A DNA stretch of 64,000 nucleotides, from the NCBI GenBank assembly GCA_029262375.1, contig JAJCZM010000022.1, forward strand, positions 62,001 to 126,000, read 5' to 3'. The stretch is from Deltaproteobacteria bacterium. GTDB taxonomy: Bacteria; Desulfobacterota; Binatia; UBA1149; SPBQ01. Position numbers and translations under genes: made by a program. Each line of letters starts with the position of its first letter. Within the stretch, counting starts at the first letter, position 1. Below, piece after piece: positions 53,162 to 63,147 of this stretch. The notes below the pieces were generated by a model. The model worked only from the letters and a program-made list of their open reading frames with translations, ran no database searches and was not told where the DNA came from.

Positions 53162-53772
53162 GCATCGTCATGCGAAGTGTCCGAGCCATGTTCGCCATCC
53201 TCTTGTTCTCGGCTGTGGTCCCGGTCGTTTCAGGCTGTGGTTACAGCTTCGTCGCGCCGGGTGCGTACCTCCCGGACGACGTACGCCGGGTTTACGTCGC
53301 CGCTATTGATGAGAGGCGTTCAGACCCGGAGCTGTCCGAGGCGCTCGAGCGTGAGTTGCGCGGGGTCTTCCGGCGGTCAGGCCGCTTCGAACTAGCCGCC
53401 AGCGAGGCTGCATCCGACGCGAAGCTCCACGTCGCGATTGTCAGTGCAGCGAGTCGTCCAGTGGCGTTCGACGATCTGGACGAAGTGCTCGACTACGAAA
53501 CGACGATGCGAGTCGATGCGGTGCTCAAGTCCGATGAAGGAGAGGTGTTGTGGACAGGCAAAGGGATCGGTGCGACCCGAGCACACGCCGCGGTGGCGGG
53601 CGCTGTGATTACTTCGAGTTCGGCGTTTCAATCATCCGAACGATTGACGGACGCCGATCTGGCCGGGTTCGATACGGTGCAGCTGGGCGAGCAGCGCACG
53701 CATGTGGCGCGCGAGCAGCTCGTGGTCGATCTCGCCACGAACATCTACACATTGATGGCCGAGGGCCGCTAG
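53158..53772 (+). CDS. lptE: LPS-assembly lipoprotein LptE
   Basis: A 204-residue lipoprotein with lipobox VVSGC (Cys27) followed by GYSF, the usual LptE opening. It plugs the LptD barrel that inserts lipopolysaccharide in the outer membrane. GTG start overlapping leuS; position after leuS is the conserved one. The typical next gene holA is missing: rpsT, on the opposite strand, ends 59 bp away. Confidence 0.85.
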   Translation: MSIVMRSVRAMFAILLFSAVVPVVSGCGYSFVAPGAYLPDDVRRVYVAAIDERRSDPELSEALERELRGVFRRSGRFELAASEAASDAKLHVAIVSAASRPVAFDDLDEVLDYETTMRVDAVLKSDEGEVLWTGKGIGATRAHAAVAGAVITSSSAFQSSERLTDADLAGFDTVQLGEQRTHVAREQLVVDLATNIYTLMAEGR

Positions 53773-53831
53773 CGCGAAGTGGCATTGCGGGCCGGCCAAG
53801 CGGCCGGACTTGCGGATGGCGGAAGTGCTAT

Positions 53832-54095
53832 TTAGCCGAGCGCGCTGACTTTCGTCGCGAGACGCGAGATGCGGCGCGCAGCATTACGGTTGTGAATGAT
53901 GCCTTTCGAAGCAGCCTTCGACAGGGCCACCGAGGCGATCTTGAGTTGGGCCGCCGCGGCTTCCTTGTCACCGGCCGCAACGGCTTCGTTGACCGTACGT
54001 ACGATGCCACCAACGGTAGCTTTGGATGAACGGGCACGAATGCGGCGCTTTAGCGATTGTCTATGACGCTTCGTTGCAGAAGGGTGATTTGCCAA
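53832..54095 (-). CDS. rpsT: 30S ribosomal protein S20
   Basis: An 87-residue basic protein binding 16S rRNA. Translation most likely starts at a TTG (54093-54095), with GGAGG 7 nt upstream, giving the normal opening LANHPSATKRHRQSLKRR; the longer ATG frame from 54134 would add 13 odd residues and bury this site. A TTG start fits the weak translation of S20 known in other bacteria. Divergent from murJ. Confidence 0.93.
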   Translation of the reverse strand: MANHPSATKRHRQSLKRRIRARSSKATVGGIVRTVNEAVAAGDKEAAAAQLKIASVALSKAASKGIIHNRNAARRISRLATKVSALG

Positions 54096-54120
54096 CGGGG
54101 ATCCTCCGAGGTGAGTAGCG

Positions 54121-55791
54121 GTGGAAACTAGCAAGGGGACCGCAGGCGGTCAACCGGGAGATTCCGGTGTGCGGGCGGACATCGCATCTGCTGCAGGACT
54201 GTTGGGCGGCCTTACCTTGCTCAGTCGGCTCGGGGGGCTTGCCCGCGACGTCGTGATCGGAGCGCTTTTCGGCGCATCCACCAGTGCCGACGCGTTCTTC
54301 GTCGCATTTCGGATCCCGAATCTCTTCCGTCGCGTCGTCGCAGAGGGGGCCGCGAGCACTGCCTTTGTCCCCGTTTTCACGTCCAGGCTCGTAGAGGACG
54401 GACGCGAAGCGGCGCTCGAGTCTGCCGGAGGGGTGGGGCGAGCGGCCGCGATCACGCTCAGCATTATCGTGATCGTAGGCGTGGTATTCGCCGATCAGGT
54501 GGTTTCCCTGTTCGCGCCGGGCTTCAGCGCCGACCCCGCCAAGCGTGCGCTCACGGTGGAACTGACCGCTTGGACCTTCCCCTATCTGTTGCTCGTCGGG
54601 ATGGGGGCCTGGGCGATGGGGACGCTGCACACGTTCAAGCGTTTCGCGGCGCCCGCCTACGGGCCGATTCTCCTCAACATCTCCATCATCGTTGCTGCGC
54701 TTTGGCTCGCGGACGTATTCGAGCGCCCCGTGTTTGCCTTGGTGGTCGGAGTTCTAGTCGGCGGATTCTGCCAGTTCGGTGTGCAGATACCGGCACTGCG
54801 CCGGGAAGGCCTGACGCTCGCGCATCTCCTGACGCGCGGCGACGCCGCCGTACGTCGTGTCGGTGGACTACTGATACCAACGCTGTTCGGCGGGGCCGTC
54901 TACCAGATCAACATCCTCGTCGCGACGATTCTCGCTTCGCTGCTTCCGGACCGAAGCGTTTCCTATCTCTGGTACGCCGACCGCATATTCGAGTTCCCTT
55001 TGGGGATCATCGCGGTTGCGATCGGCACCGCGGCGTTGCCGAGTCTTTCCGCTCAGGCCAGCGCCAAGAACTGGCAGCAGATGGCTGACAGCCTGTCCTA
55101 TTCGCTGCGTCTTACGTGGGCGCTGTGTATTCCTGCGACGGTCGGGCTTTGGCTGCTGGGGCCTACGATTGTGGAGGTGCTATTCGAGCGTGGCGAGTTC
55201 GGCGCAACCGATACGGCACAGACCGCGTGGGCTCTTCGCGCTTACGTCGTTGGTCTTCTCGGAGTGGCGTCGGTGCGAGTACTCGTGTCCGTGTTCTATG
55301 CGCTCGAGAAGCCTCGCATTCCCGTCGCGGTGGCGGCCATGGCGCTCATCGTAAACGGCGTGTCCGATCTTGCGCTAATGGGGCCGACCGATGCGACGGC
55401 CGGGTGGTGGGGTGCTGCGCTGGTGGCGTCGATAGGCGATGCACTCGCAGTCGTCGATTTGCGGCATGCAGGTTTGGCGCTGGGCACCAGCATTGCCGCG
55501 ACGTTGAACGCCGTCGTACTCTTCGTACTGGCAAAAAAACAGCTTCCCACGTTGGATCTCGCCCGACTTGCTCGCTGCATTGCGGTTCATGCGGCGGCAA
55601 CGGCCGCGATGGCGATGGTGGTCATGGCTGGGATCAGGCTAGTGCCCGCGATGGCGGGTGACGCTGCACCCTGGGTCTGTGTGGCATTGGTCGTGCCGAT
55701 CGCTGCCGCCACCTACGGCGCCGCGGCGATCGCGCTCGGGAGTAGCGAAATGCGCGACATGTTCGCTATCTTGCTGGGCCGACGAAGTTAG
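54121..55791 (+). CDS. murJ: lipid II flippase MurJ
   Basis: A 556-residue membrane protein of the MOP superfamily with about 14 helices. LSRLGGLARDVVIGALFGASTSADAFFVAFRIPNLFRR and the GAASTAFVPVF that follows are diagnostic; APGF in VVSLFAPGFS and FALGMPAF-like regions support it. Flips lipid II to the periplasm. GTG start. About 30 Ala/Gly/Ser-rich residues precede the first helix. It lies divergent to rpsT, the usual order. Confidence 0.94.
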   Translation: METSKGTAGGQPGDSGVRADIASAAGLLGGLTLLSRLGGLARDVVIGALFGASTSADAFFVAFRIPNLFRRVVAEGAASTAFVPVFTSRLVEDGREAALESAGGVGRAAAITLSIIVIVGVVFADQVVSLFAPGFSADPAKRALTVELTAWTFPYLLLVGMGAWAMGTLHTFKRFAAPAYGPILLNISIIVAALWLADVFERPVFALVVGVLVGGFCQFGVQIPALRREGLTLAHLLTRGDAAVRRVGGLLIPTLFGGAVYQINILVATILASLLPDRSVSYLWYADRIFEFPLGIIAVAIGTAALPSLSAQASAKNWQQMADSLSYSLRLTWALCIPATVGLWLLGPTIVEVLFERGEFGATDTAQTAWALRAYVVGLLGVASVRVLVSVFYALEKPRIPVAVAAMALIVNGVSDLALMGPTDATAGWWGAALVASIGDALAVVDLRHAGLALGTSIAATLNAVVLFVLAKKQLPTLDLARLARCIAVHAAATAAMAMVVMAGIRLVPAMAGDAAPWVCVALVVPIAAATYGAAAIALGSSEMRDMFAILLGRRS

Positions 55792-56618
55792 CCTTCATCG
55801 GCGAGGCGGCGTTTCGCCTGCTTCCACATCTCATCGATCGTGTCTCGATCCTGTTTTGTGCCGGCAAGTCCCTGATCGCGCAGTTCGGCTTCTATGAAGT
55901 GTGTGCGGCGCTCGAATCGATCAATCGCACCGCGCAGCGCGAACTCGGCGTTCACCCCGAGGTGGCGGGAGTAGCTTGCGACCGCCAACAGGAGGTCGCC
56001 TATTTCATCGGAGACTGCCTGCTGGTCCCCGCTAGCGCGCGCCTGGGCGATTTCGTCTAACTCCTCTGCGATTTTGGGTCGGACATCGTCGGCATCGGTC
56101 CAGTCGAGCCCAATGCTCGCCGCTTTCTGCCCGATGCGATGGCCTCGCAGTAGAGCGGGGAGACCTCTAGGTACACCATCGAGTACACTCGGCGGCGTCG
56201 ATACGTCATGTCCGCGCGCCGCGCGCCGACGCGCCTTCTCGACACGCTCCTCCGCTTTGATGGCCGCCCAGTTTCGTTTTACCTCAGCTGCGTCTTCGAC
56301 ATCGATGTCGGCGAAGACGTGTGGATGGCGCCGCACGAGCTTGTCATGCAGACCCGCAATCACGTCTGCGATGTCGAACGCTCCGCGCTCCGCGCCGAGC
56401 TCCGCATGGAAGACAACTTGTAACAGAACGTCACCGAGCTCCTCGCGTAGGTCGTCATCGGTTCCGTTGTCGAGTGCATCGAGGACCTCGTACGCTTCTT
56501 CGATGAGGTAGGGGCGCAGCGTCTCGTGCGTTTGCTCGCTGTCCCAAGGGCATCCTCCGGGAGAGCGCAATCGGTGCATGAGCGCCGTGAGATCGGCGAA
56601 GGACTTACGCTCGGACAT
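55788..56618 (-). CDS. mazG: nucleoside triphosphate pyrophosphohydrolase MazG
   Basis: Hydrolyses NTPs and dNTPs to monophosphates, clearing damaged nucleotides. The 276 residues contain two MazG domains: the first has GGCPWDSEQTHETLRPYLIEEAYE and REELGDVLLQVVFHA (metal ligands), the second DEIAQARASGDQQAVSDEIGDLLLA. The ATG at 56618 is preferred; the frame extends to a TTG at 56657. Overlaps the murJ stop by 4 bp, tail to tail. Confidence 0.92.
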   Translation of the reverse strand: MSERKSFADLTALMHRLRSPGGCPWDSEQTHETLRPYLIEEAYEVLDALDNGTDDDLREELGDVLLQVVFHAELGAERGAFDIADVIAGLHDKLVRRHPHVFADIDVEDAAEVKRNWAAIKAEERVEKARRRAARGHDVSTPPSVLDGVPRGLPALLRGHRIGQKAASIGLDWTDADDVRPKIAEELDEIAQARASGDQQAVSDEIGDLLLAVASYSRHLGVNAEFALRGAIDRFERRTHFIEAELRDQGLAGTKQDRDTIDEMWKQAKRRLADEG

Positions 56619-57169
56619 CGCGGGTCTGGGTGTACGTTCCGCGGTTTCGATCCGCAAGCCGATCGCTTGCTCGTTGGCCGCCTGCGCGAACGCAGGTAGC
56701 AGCGCAGGTGTTGTGCCGCTGTTGATGCGAGCTGTTTATGTCGCGTTGCGTCGGTACCGAACGGGGGGCAAATGGCGCTTCGCCTTGCGTCGCCGGCGCG
56801 GGGGTGGTCGAGCGCGCTGATCAGCGCCGGGGCCGCGACTGCGGGAAAAACACGGTGAAGATGGTTCAGTCAGTGCGACGCTACCTCAGAAATCGGAGGT
56901 TGAACCAAGCAAAGCAATCAGCACAACAAGGTTCATGACATCTGTTCCTTATCCGAACTCTTCCTACCGCGTTCGTATTGCGTTGCTTGCGAAGGAGCGG
57001 GTGTACACGCGCTACATCGCCGTTCTCGAAAGTCCCGAAAAAACAATGCTTTCCGTTTCGATCACGTTGACCGAATCGGGAACCGCTACGTATTGTTGGC
57101 GTACTCAATCACTCGCGAGAGCGAACAGATTGAGGGCGGAGAACGCCGAACGGCAGGGAGGATACGAAG
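56619..57169. other. gene-poor stretch upstream of the second small unknown protein
   Basis: About 550 bp without a convincing gene. An open frame from 56935 to 57315 has no ribosome-binding site and overlaps the real gene at 57170. A 25-codon frame at 56860-56937 encodes a basic peptide with no clear ribosome-binding site. No sigma-54 match is seen here, unlike upstream of the paralogue at 1962. Confidence 0.5.
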
Positions 57170-57547
57170 ATGACGCTATCAGGGACACAGCTCATTGCCG
57201 CAAACGAAGGAGAGAGCCGCGAGCTTACGGCCAGCCCACGCAATCGATTGATGTTGGCTGTACTGGAAGAAGCACTCGTCACCTTCCAGCGCGGCCTCAA
57301 TTCCCCAAAGGCTGAACAGCGCCGCCAATTCCATGAAGTCGATCGCTGGGTGGCAAGTGCCGACACGGACTGGCCATTTTCATTCGAGAACGTGTGCAGC
57401 TGTCTGCGGATCGACCCGGACTACATCCGCATGGGTCTGCGAAGCCTCAAGAAGGATGGGCTCCGCTCAGGCGAGAGCACTAAGTCACCCCGTCTTCGCC
57501 GCGAGCGTATCTACGATCGGCGCGGCTGGCGCGGACAGATCAAGTAA
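57170..57547 (+). CDS. small protein of unknown function, paralogue of 1962-2339
   Basis: A 125-residue soluble protein. Residues 26-85 align with the protein at 1962: LMLAVLEEALVTFQRGLNSP and DTDWPFSFENVCSCLRIDPDYIRMGL carry the shared aromatic-Ser-Phe-x-Asn-x-Cys core. The C-terminal 35 residues are very basic (RLRRERIYDRRGWRGQIK), which fits nucleic-acid or membrane-surface binding. GGGAGG precedes the ATG. A strong hairpin follows. It stands alone between mazG and purU. No annotated family recognised. Confidence 0.8.
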   Translation: MTLSGTQLIAANEGESRELTASPRNRLMLAVLEEALVTFQRGLNSPKAEQRRQFHEVDRWVASADTDWPFSFENVCSCLRIDPDYIRMGLRSLKKDGLRSGESTKSPRLRRERIYDRRGWRGQIK

Positions 57548-57574
57548 GACTCCGACAACTAGACAGGACCCCAC

Positions 57575-57640
57575 GGAACCGCCTACCTCGCCTCACCAGC
57601 GTGCCCTTGTCTCGAGGGAGGTAGGCGGTTCCAGTTTCTT
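57575..57640 (+). terminator. 15-bp inverted repeat terminator
   Basis: ggaaccgcctacctc (57575-57589) pairs perfectly with gaggtaggcggttcc (57618-57632), followed by agtttctt. The 28-nt loop can fold further. It separates the small unknown gene from purU. Confidence 0.6.
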
Positions 57641-57688
57641 CCCCACCCACTTGCCGCGCTCGCCCGAGCCCGTTACCGTTCCTGCTCT

Positions 57689-58567
57689 ATGGCGGCCAAC
57701 AACCCAGCGGTAATTTCGGTCATCGGCAGTGACCAGAAAGGCGTCGTCGCGAAGGTCTCGACCTATCTGGCGAGCCACAACGTTAACATCGAAAATATCG
57801 AGCAGCGTGTGATGGAGGGGCTCTTCATCATGACCATGCTCGTTGATCTAGGGGACCTGAGCTCGAGCTTGGATCAGCTGATTCTCGACCTGAAGAAGAT
57901 CTGCGGCGAGATGGACATGGAAGTCACCGTGCGACTTCACGGCGAGCGCAGCCGCAAACGCATCGCGATCTTGGCGTCCAAAGAGTCCCACTGTCTCGAT
58001 GAGATCGCGAGAGAACACCAGGAAGGGCGGCTCGATGCCGACCTCGTAGTGGTCCTCTCGAACCATCAAGACCTCGCGCCCCTAGCGGAAAAGTACAAGA
58101 TCCCGTTCCGGTATCATCCCTCGGCCGACAAGCCGGAGCACATGGCGTTCTTGTTGCGTGAACTCTCGGAACTAGACCCAGATCTCGTCGTGCTTGCGCG
58201 CTACATGCAGGTGCTATCGCCGGAGATCGTTACGGCGTTTCGCAATCGAATCGTGAATATTCATCCGTCTCTGCTGCCGTACTATCCCGGAGCGAACGCA
58301 TACAAACAGGCGCATGAGGCCGGTGTTCGGGTCTGTGGTTGCACCGCTCACTTCGTGACCGAGGACCTGGATGAAGGACCGGTCATCCTCCAGGACGTCT
58401 TTCACATCAACGTGGGCGCCGATTCGCTGGAAGAGATCAAGCGCCATGGGCGTGCGCTCGAGGCCAGCGTGCTAACGGACGCAGTGAAGATGTTTGTGCG
58501 CGACGAGTTGGTCGTCGCGGATAGTAAGGTTCTTTTCAAGCCCGGCCGTGTCGGGCAGGCCGAGTAG
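57689..58567 (+). CDS. purU: formyltetrahydrofolate deformylase
   Basis: Hydrolyses 10-formyl-THF to formate and THF, balancing one-carbon pools. The 292 residues have an N-terminal ACT domain (about 8-85, GSDQKGVVAKVSTYLASHNVNI) and a formyl-transferase-fold catalytic domain with NIHPSLLPYYPG and GPVI; catalytic Asn, His and Asp are conserved. Convergent with the ACT regulator at 58587, which may sense glycine in the same network. Confidence 0.94.
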   Translation: MAANNPAVISVIGSDQKGVVAKVSTYLASHNVNIENIEQRVMEGLFIMTMLVDLGDLSSSLDQLILDLKKICGEMDMEVTVRLHGERSRKRIAILASKESHCLDEIAREHQEGRLDADLVVVLSNHQDLAPLAEKYKIPFRYHPSADKPEHMAFLLRELSELDPDLVVLARYMQVLSPEIVTAFRNRIVNIHPSLLPYYPGANAYKQAHEAGVRVCGCTAHFVTEDLDEGPVILQDVFHINVGADSLEEIKRHGRALEASVLTDAVKMFVRDELVVADSKVLFKPGRVGQAE

Positions 58568-58586
58568 TCGGCCGATCGGCAAACGA

Positions 58587-59135
58587 TCAGCCGGCGTCTT
58601 CGGTCAGGGTGATCTCGACGTCCAGCGTCGATGCGATCTCTGCGAGCGCCGCTTCGAGGTCTGTAGCGGAGGTTTCCTTCGCCACGCGCATTCGAAGCGT
58701 CAACGTGTACAGCGGGGTTCCCGATTGCGGCACCGGCGTGATGCGGCCGCGCAGGTCGACGATGGCAACGTGATGGGTCGCGAGCGAGCGCGAGACGCCG
58801 GCCACGATGCCCGCCTTGTCAACGCCTTCGGCGACCAAGCGATGCGTGCTGTCTGCGGTGGTCGCCGTCGATACCGGCTCGCTATCGAGTGGTCGGACGA
58901 AGACGGTGAGATTGCGCTCCCACTCGAGGCGCCTACAGCCGTCGGTCAACGTCGACCGCACGGAATCGCCTGTGCCACTGACCAGCATGAGAGTGGCGAA
59001 CTCATTGCCCAACATCGTCATGCTGGCATCTTCGAGATTCAGACCGCAGTCGTAGACGCATTCACTCAGATCGGCCACGATACCGGGACGGTCACGACCG
59101 ATAGCGGCGATGGCGAACCATTGTCGAGAACTCAT
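58587..59135 (-). CDS. double-ACT-domain protein (GcvR-like)
   Basis: A 182-residue protein with two ACT domains (about 5-80, GRDRPGIVADLSECVYDCGL; about 96-178, GVDKAGIVAGVSRSLATHHV). This is the GcvR layout, a glycine-responsive regulator of the glycine cleavage system in E. coli. No DNA-binding domain. glyA and purU in the window make a one-carbon role reasonable, but ligand and partner are unknown. Confidence 0.8.
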   Translation of the reverse strand: MSSRQWFAIAAIGRDRPGIVADLSECVYDCGLNLEDASMTMLGNEFATLMLVSGTGDSVRSTLTDGCRRLEWERNLTVFVRPLDSEPVSTATTADSTHRLVAEGVDKAGIVAGVSRSLATHHVAIVDLRGRITPVPQSGTPLYTLTLRMRVAKETSATDLEAALAEIASTLDVEITLTEDAG

Positions 59136-59212
59136 GGGCGAATGCTAGCACCCGCTGGTCGAGTCCCCAAGCACCACGGCGTGATCGTGTGGTGGGGTAG
59201 AGAAATCCAGTC

Positions 59213-59902
59213 GTGGGCTTGCCAGCAGAGATGACGGTGTCGGTGGTCGTGCCTGCGCTCAACGAAGCGTCGGCGATCGAGGCGGCGCTAGCGAGTGCTG
59301 CGGGTGCGTACGAGATCGTCGTCGCAGACGGTGGCAGTGATGACGATACCGTGGATCTGGCGGTCAGGGCCGGCGCGAAGGTGCTCAATGCCACGCGCGG
59401 TCGCGGTCTGCAGCAGAACGCGGGGGCGGCAGTAGCCACCGGCGACGTCCTGCTCTTTCTACACGCCGATACGCATCTGCCGGAAGGGTTTGTCGGTGAG
59501 GTACTCGACAGCCTTCGCCGAGACGGGGCCTCGTGGGGGCGCTTTGATGTGCGCTTCGACGCGGGCAACCCGCTCGTCCATCTCATTGCGCACCTGATCT
59601 CGTGGCGTTCCTGGGCAACACGCGTAGGCACGGGCGATCAGGCGATCTTCGTTCTCCGCGAGACATTCGTGAGCATTGGAGGCTTTCGTGAACCCCAACT
59701 GTTTGAGGATATAGACCTCTGTCGTCGTCTAAAACGCGTGGGCGCGATGGCGGTGCCGAGATCGCCGGTCGTGACGTCGTCACGGCGTTGGCGCAGTGGT
59801 GGCGCTCTGCGCACGAGCTTTCTGATGTGGGGGTTGAAGCTGGCGTATTTGGCGGGGGTGCCGAGTGAGCGCCTGGCGCGGATCTATCGCGACGTTCGCT
59901 GA
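59213..59902 (+). CDS. GT2 glycosyltransferase, TIGR04283-like
   Basis: A 229-residue GT-A enzyme close to the TIGR04283 group (sometimes linked to arsenosugar synthesis). VSVVVPALNEASAIEAAL, VADGGSDDDTVD, RGRGLQQNAGA and LLFLHADTHLP are hallmarks; FEDIDLCRRLKR supplies the catalytic acid. GTG 59213 is used; ATG 59231 is an alternative. Far from the polysaccharide locus, so it probably has a separate role. Its end overlaps purN by 19 bp, tail to tail. Confidence 0.85.
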   Translation: MGLPAEMTVSVVVPALNEASAIEAALASAAGAYEIVVADGGSDDDTVDLAVRAGAKVLNATRGRGLQQNAGAAVATGDVLLFLHADTHLPEGFVGEVLDSLRRDGASWGRFDVRFDAGNPLVHLIAHLISWRSWATRVGTGDQAIFVLRETFVSIGGFREPQLFEDIDLCRRLKRVGAMAVPRSPVVTSSRRWRSGGALRTSFLMWGLKLAYLAGVPSERLARIYRDVR

Positions 59903-60560
59903 AGCGGCGGACTGATGAGGGCGGCCGCTGGTTCTTCCGTCGAGTTCGCTCCGTCGGGTTGGATGTAGACCTGTCGTCCTTCGACGCGGAGTCGATTCTC
60001 CGCGATCAGGTTGATCGCGTACGGATAGATCCGATGTTCCTGTTCGAGGATTCGCAAGCGCACCGTTTCGGCGTTGTCGCCGGGGGATACGGGGACCGCC
60101 GCTTGAACGATGATGGGCCCGTGGTCGAGATCCGTGTCGACCAGATGGACCGTCGCGCCGGTGATTCGAACGCCGTACTCGGCGGCTTGGGTCTGCGCGT
60201 CGAGTCCCTTGAAGGCAGGGAGCAGGGCCGGATGGATGTTGACGACTCGGTTCGGGAAGGCGTCGAGCAGCACGGGGGTGACGATGCGGTCGAACCCGGC
60301 CATGACGACCAGTTCCACGTTCGCAGCTTGCAGGTGCTCGACGATCCGGCTGTCGAAGGTCTCGCGCGTCGGGGACTCGCGATGCTCAACGGTTATTGTG
60401 GCGATTCCGAGCTGTTCGGCCTTGGCCAGAACTTTCGCGCCGGGACGGTTGCAGACGACGACACGAATGTCGGCCGCCAGCGTGCCGGCCTGCACAGCCG
60501 CTGCGATCGCATCGAAGTTGGTTCCCGTCCCCGAGGCCAGAATGCCTATCGGGAGCGGGC

Positions 60561-60564
<4 letters not shown>
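59884..60564 (-). CDS. purN: phosphoribosylglycinamide formyltransferase
   Basis: Third step of purine synthesis, using 10-formyl-THF. The 226 residues begin PIGILASGTGTNFDAI, with NIHPALLPAFKG and VDTDLDHGPIIVQ providing catalytic Asn, His and Asp. A polar tail of about 20 residues extends it. ATG overlaps the purM stop by 4 bp, so purM-purN form an operon. Confidence 0.94.
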
Positions 60565-61637
<1,073 letters not shown>

Positions 61638-61650
61638 GAAGTCAAAATAC

Positions 61651-62229
61651 CTAGCGGGATCTGCGCACCAGAATCGCCGCGCGGGAAGCGTGTGTGTCGT
61701 CGGCTGCTCGCTGCGCCGATCGCACAATCTCCCAGTCACCGAACTCTTCCTCTAGTTCGCCGGGTCTGAGCCGGAACTGCGGATTCGATGGACCGAAACG
61801 ATCGGCGCCGGTCTCAGATTGACGAAACGTGTCGATCAGGAGCAGGCCGCCCGGTCGAAGCGTCGACCTCATGGAGCCGAACAGCGAGCGGTCGAGGAAG
61901 TCATATTGAACGATCAGGTCGAATGCGTCGGATGCGAATGGCCAGCAATCTAGGTCCGCCTGCACCGGGCTGATCGTCGAGGGGCCGGCTTCGGCAAGCG
62001 CGGTGAGCGCTGTGAGCGCTGGACGCGCGATATCTACGGCGACCACGCGATAGCCGAGCGCCGCCAGAGTAAGGGAGTGCCGTCCCCGGCCACAGGCGAG
62101 ATCCAGGGCGATCAACGGCGTTTCGACGGGCTTGAGCCAGCTCAGGCTCTCGCCCGGGGGCGCGGTGTCGCTGTCGGCCGCGCTCCGCTCGTATTTCGAC
62201 TCCCAGCGCGATCTATCTTCTTTGCTCAT
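61651..62229 (-). CDS. class I SAM-dependent methyltransferase (TehB/UbiE-like)
   Basis: A 192-residue soluble methyltransferase. SAM-binding motif I is IALDLACGRGRHSLTLAALG, motif II VVAVDIARPAL, and YDFLDRSLFGSMRSTLRPGGLLLI the post-motif strand. Similar proteins are called TehB-like; substrate unknown. It sits between comF and purM on the minus strand with overlaps or short gaps. Confidence 0.82.
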   Translation of the reverse strand: MSKEDRSRWESKYERSAADSDTAPPGESLSWLKPVETPLIALDLACGRGRHSLTLAALGYRVVAVDIARPALTALTALAEAGPSTISPVQADLDCWPFASDAFDLIVQYDFLDRSLFGSMRSTLRPGGLLLIDTFRQSETGADRFGPSNPQFRLRPGELEEEFGDWEIVRSAQRAADDTHASRAAILVRRSR

Positions 62230-63007
62230 TTGGTCTCCTCTTGGGTAGTTCCGCCTCTGCTCCGTCCTGCTCTGCGCTGCTGGTACGGCCGCGGCGTTGC
62301 GCGCCGTCCGAGAGATGATAGCGGTCTACCCCGAGCAAAGTGACCGCGTCCACCCGATGGGCGCCTGCGCGTGAGAGCGCCAGGGCGCAGTTGGATAACG
62401 TCGTTCCTGTCGTGGCCACATCGTCCACCAACAGAACTCGTTTGCCCTCGAAGCGGCGCTTGTCCGCCGTGAACTCCGCTGCTGATTGTAGGCGGCGTCC
62501 AGCTCGCGAGAGTGTCGCTTGCGCGGCGATATGTCGCTGCCGGCGCAGCCCTACAGTGTCGAGCCTCAAGCGATGGGTGGCGGCGACGCCGCGTGCGATC
62601 CAGGCCGCCTGATTGAATCCTCGGGCTCGCAGTGTACGGCCGTCGAGAGGCACTGGAACGATCAGAGTCTCGTGTGGGGAATCCAGGAGCGCGCTGTAGC
62701 GCCTGGCGAGCCACACCAGTGCACGGCCGGCCGACCGGTCCTGCCGATACTTGAACGCATGTAGGATGCGGCTCACGGCCGTAGGTCGGTGATCGAGACC
62801 GCGATAGGCCCCAAGGCAAAATACGACGAGCGACCGCCCATCCGACAGAGTGTGGCGTCGTGGGCCCGCGTGAAATTGTCCGTCTCGACAGCAGCCTGTG
62901 CATATCGGCGAGGCCGTCATCGCCTGGCATCCCGGGCAGCATCGCGGGCAGACCAAGTGGGGGGGGATGCAGAGTTCTCCCCAAACCGATGGCAAAGCCG
63001 CGCGCAC
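62213..63007 (-). CDS. comF: ComF family phosphoribosyltransferase-like protein
   Basis: A 264-residue protein. The N terminus has a zinc-finger-like set of cysteines (VCPRCCPGC, ICTGCC), the C-terminal half a PRTase fold with the PRPP loop VLLVDDVATTGTTLSNCALAL. VPVPLDGRTLRARGFNQA and RQRHIAAQATLSRAGR are ComF hallmarks. ComF helps natural transformation in some species, but it is widespread in bacteria with no known competence. GTG start; last 17 bp overlap the methyltransferase gene. Confidence 0.88.
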   Translation of the reverse strand: MRAALPSVWGELCIPPHLVCPRCCPGCQAMTASPICTGCCRDGQFHAGPRRHTLSDGRSLVVFCLGAYRGLDHRPTAVSRILHAFKYRQDRSAGRALVWLARRYSALLDSPHETLIVPVPLDGRTLRARGFNQAAWIARGVAATHRLRLDTVGLRRQRHIAAQATLSRAGRRLQSAAEFTADKRRFEGKRVLLVDDVATTGTTLSNCALALSRAGAHRVDAVTLLGVDRYHLSDGAQRRGRTSSAEQDGAEAELPKRRPNEQRR

Positions 63008-63056
63008 GGGTGTTGGATCGCACGAGCATTAGGTCGCCGACAATAAGTTTTCTGCA

Positions 63057-63080
63057 ATAAGAACGTGACCTTATTCTTAT
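63057..63080. promoter_or_regulatory. AT-rich inverted repeat between divergent genes
   Basis: ATAAGAA (63057-63063) and TTCTTAT (63074-63080) form a perfect dyad with a 10-bp centre in an AT-rich island, between comF (minus) and the membrane protein at 63148 (plus). Its form suits an operator. No regulator can be named. Confidence 0.35.
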
Positions 63081-63147
63081 GACCTGGTTTGACGGCCTTT
63101 CCGGTTTGTATTACCCAGAGGCCCTATAAAGCGGGCAGCATAAGCAC

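Noticed and set aside
56860-56937. 25-codon frame encoding a basic peptide (starts MVQSVRRYLRN)
   Set aside because: Only a weak purine run ahead of the ATG and no related peptide seen; too little to call a gene.
56935-57315. 126-residue open frame before the second small unknown gene
   Set aside because: No ribosome-binding site and it overlaps the better supported gene at 57170 in another frame.
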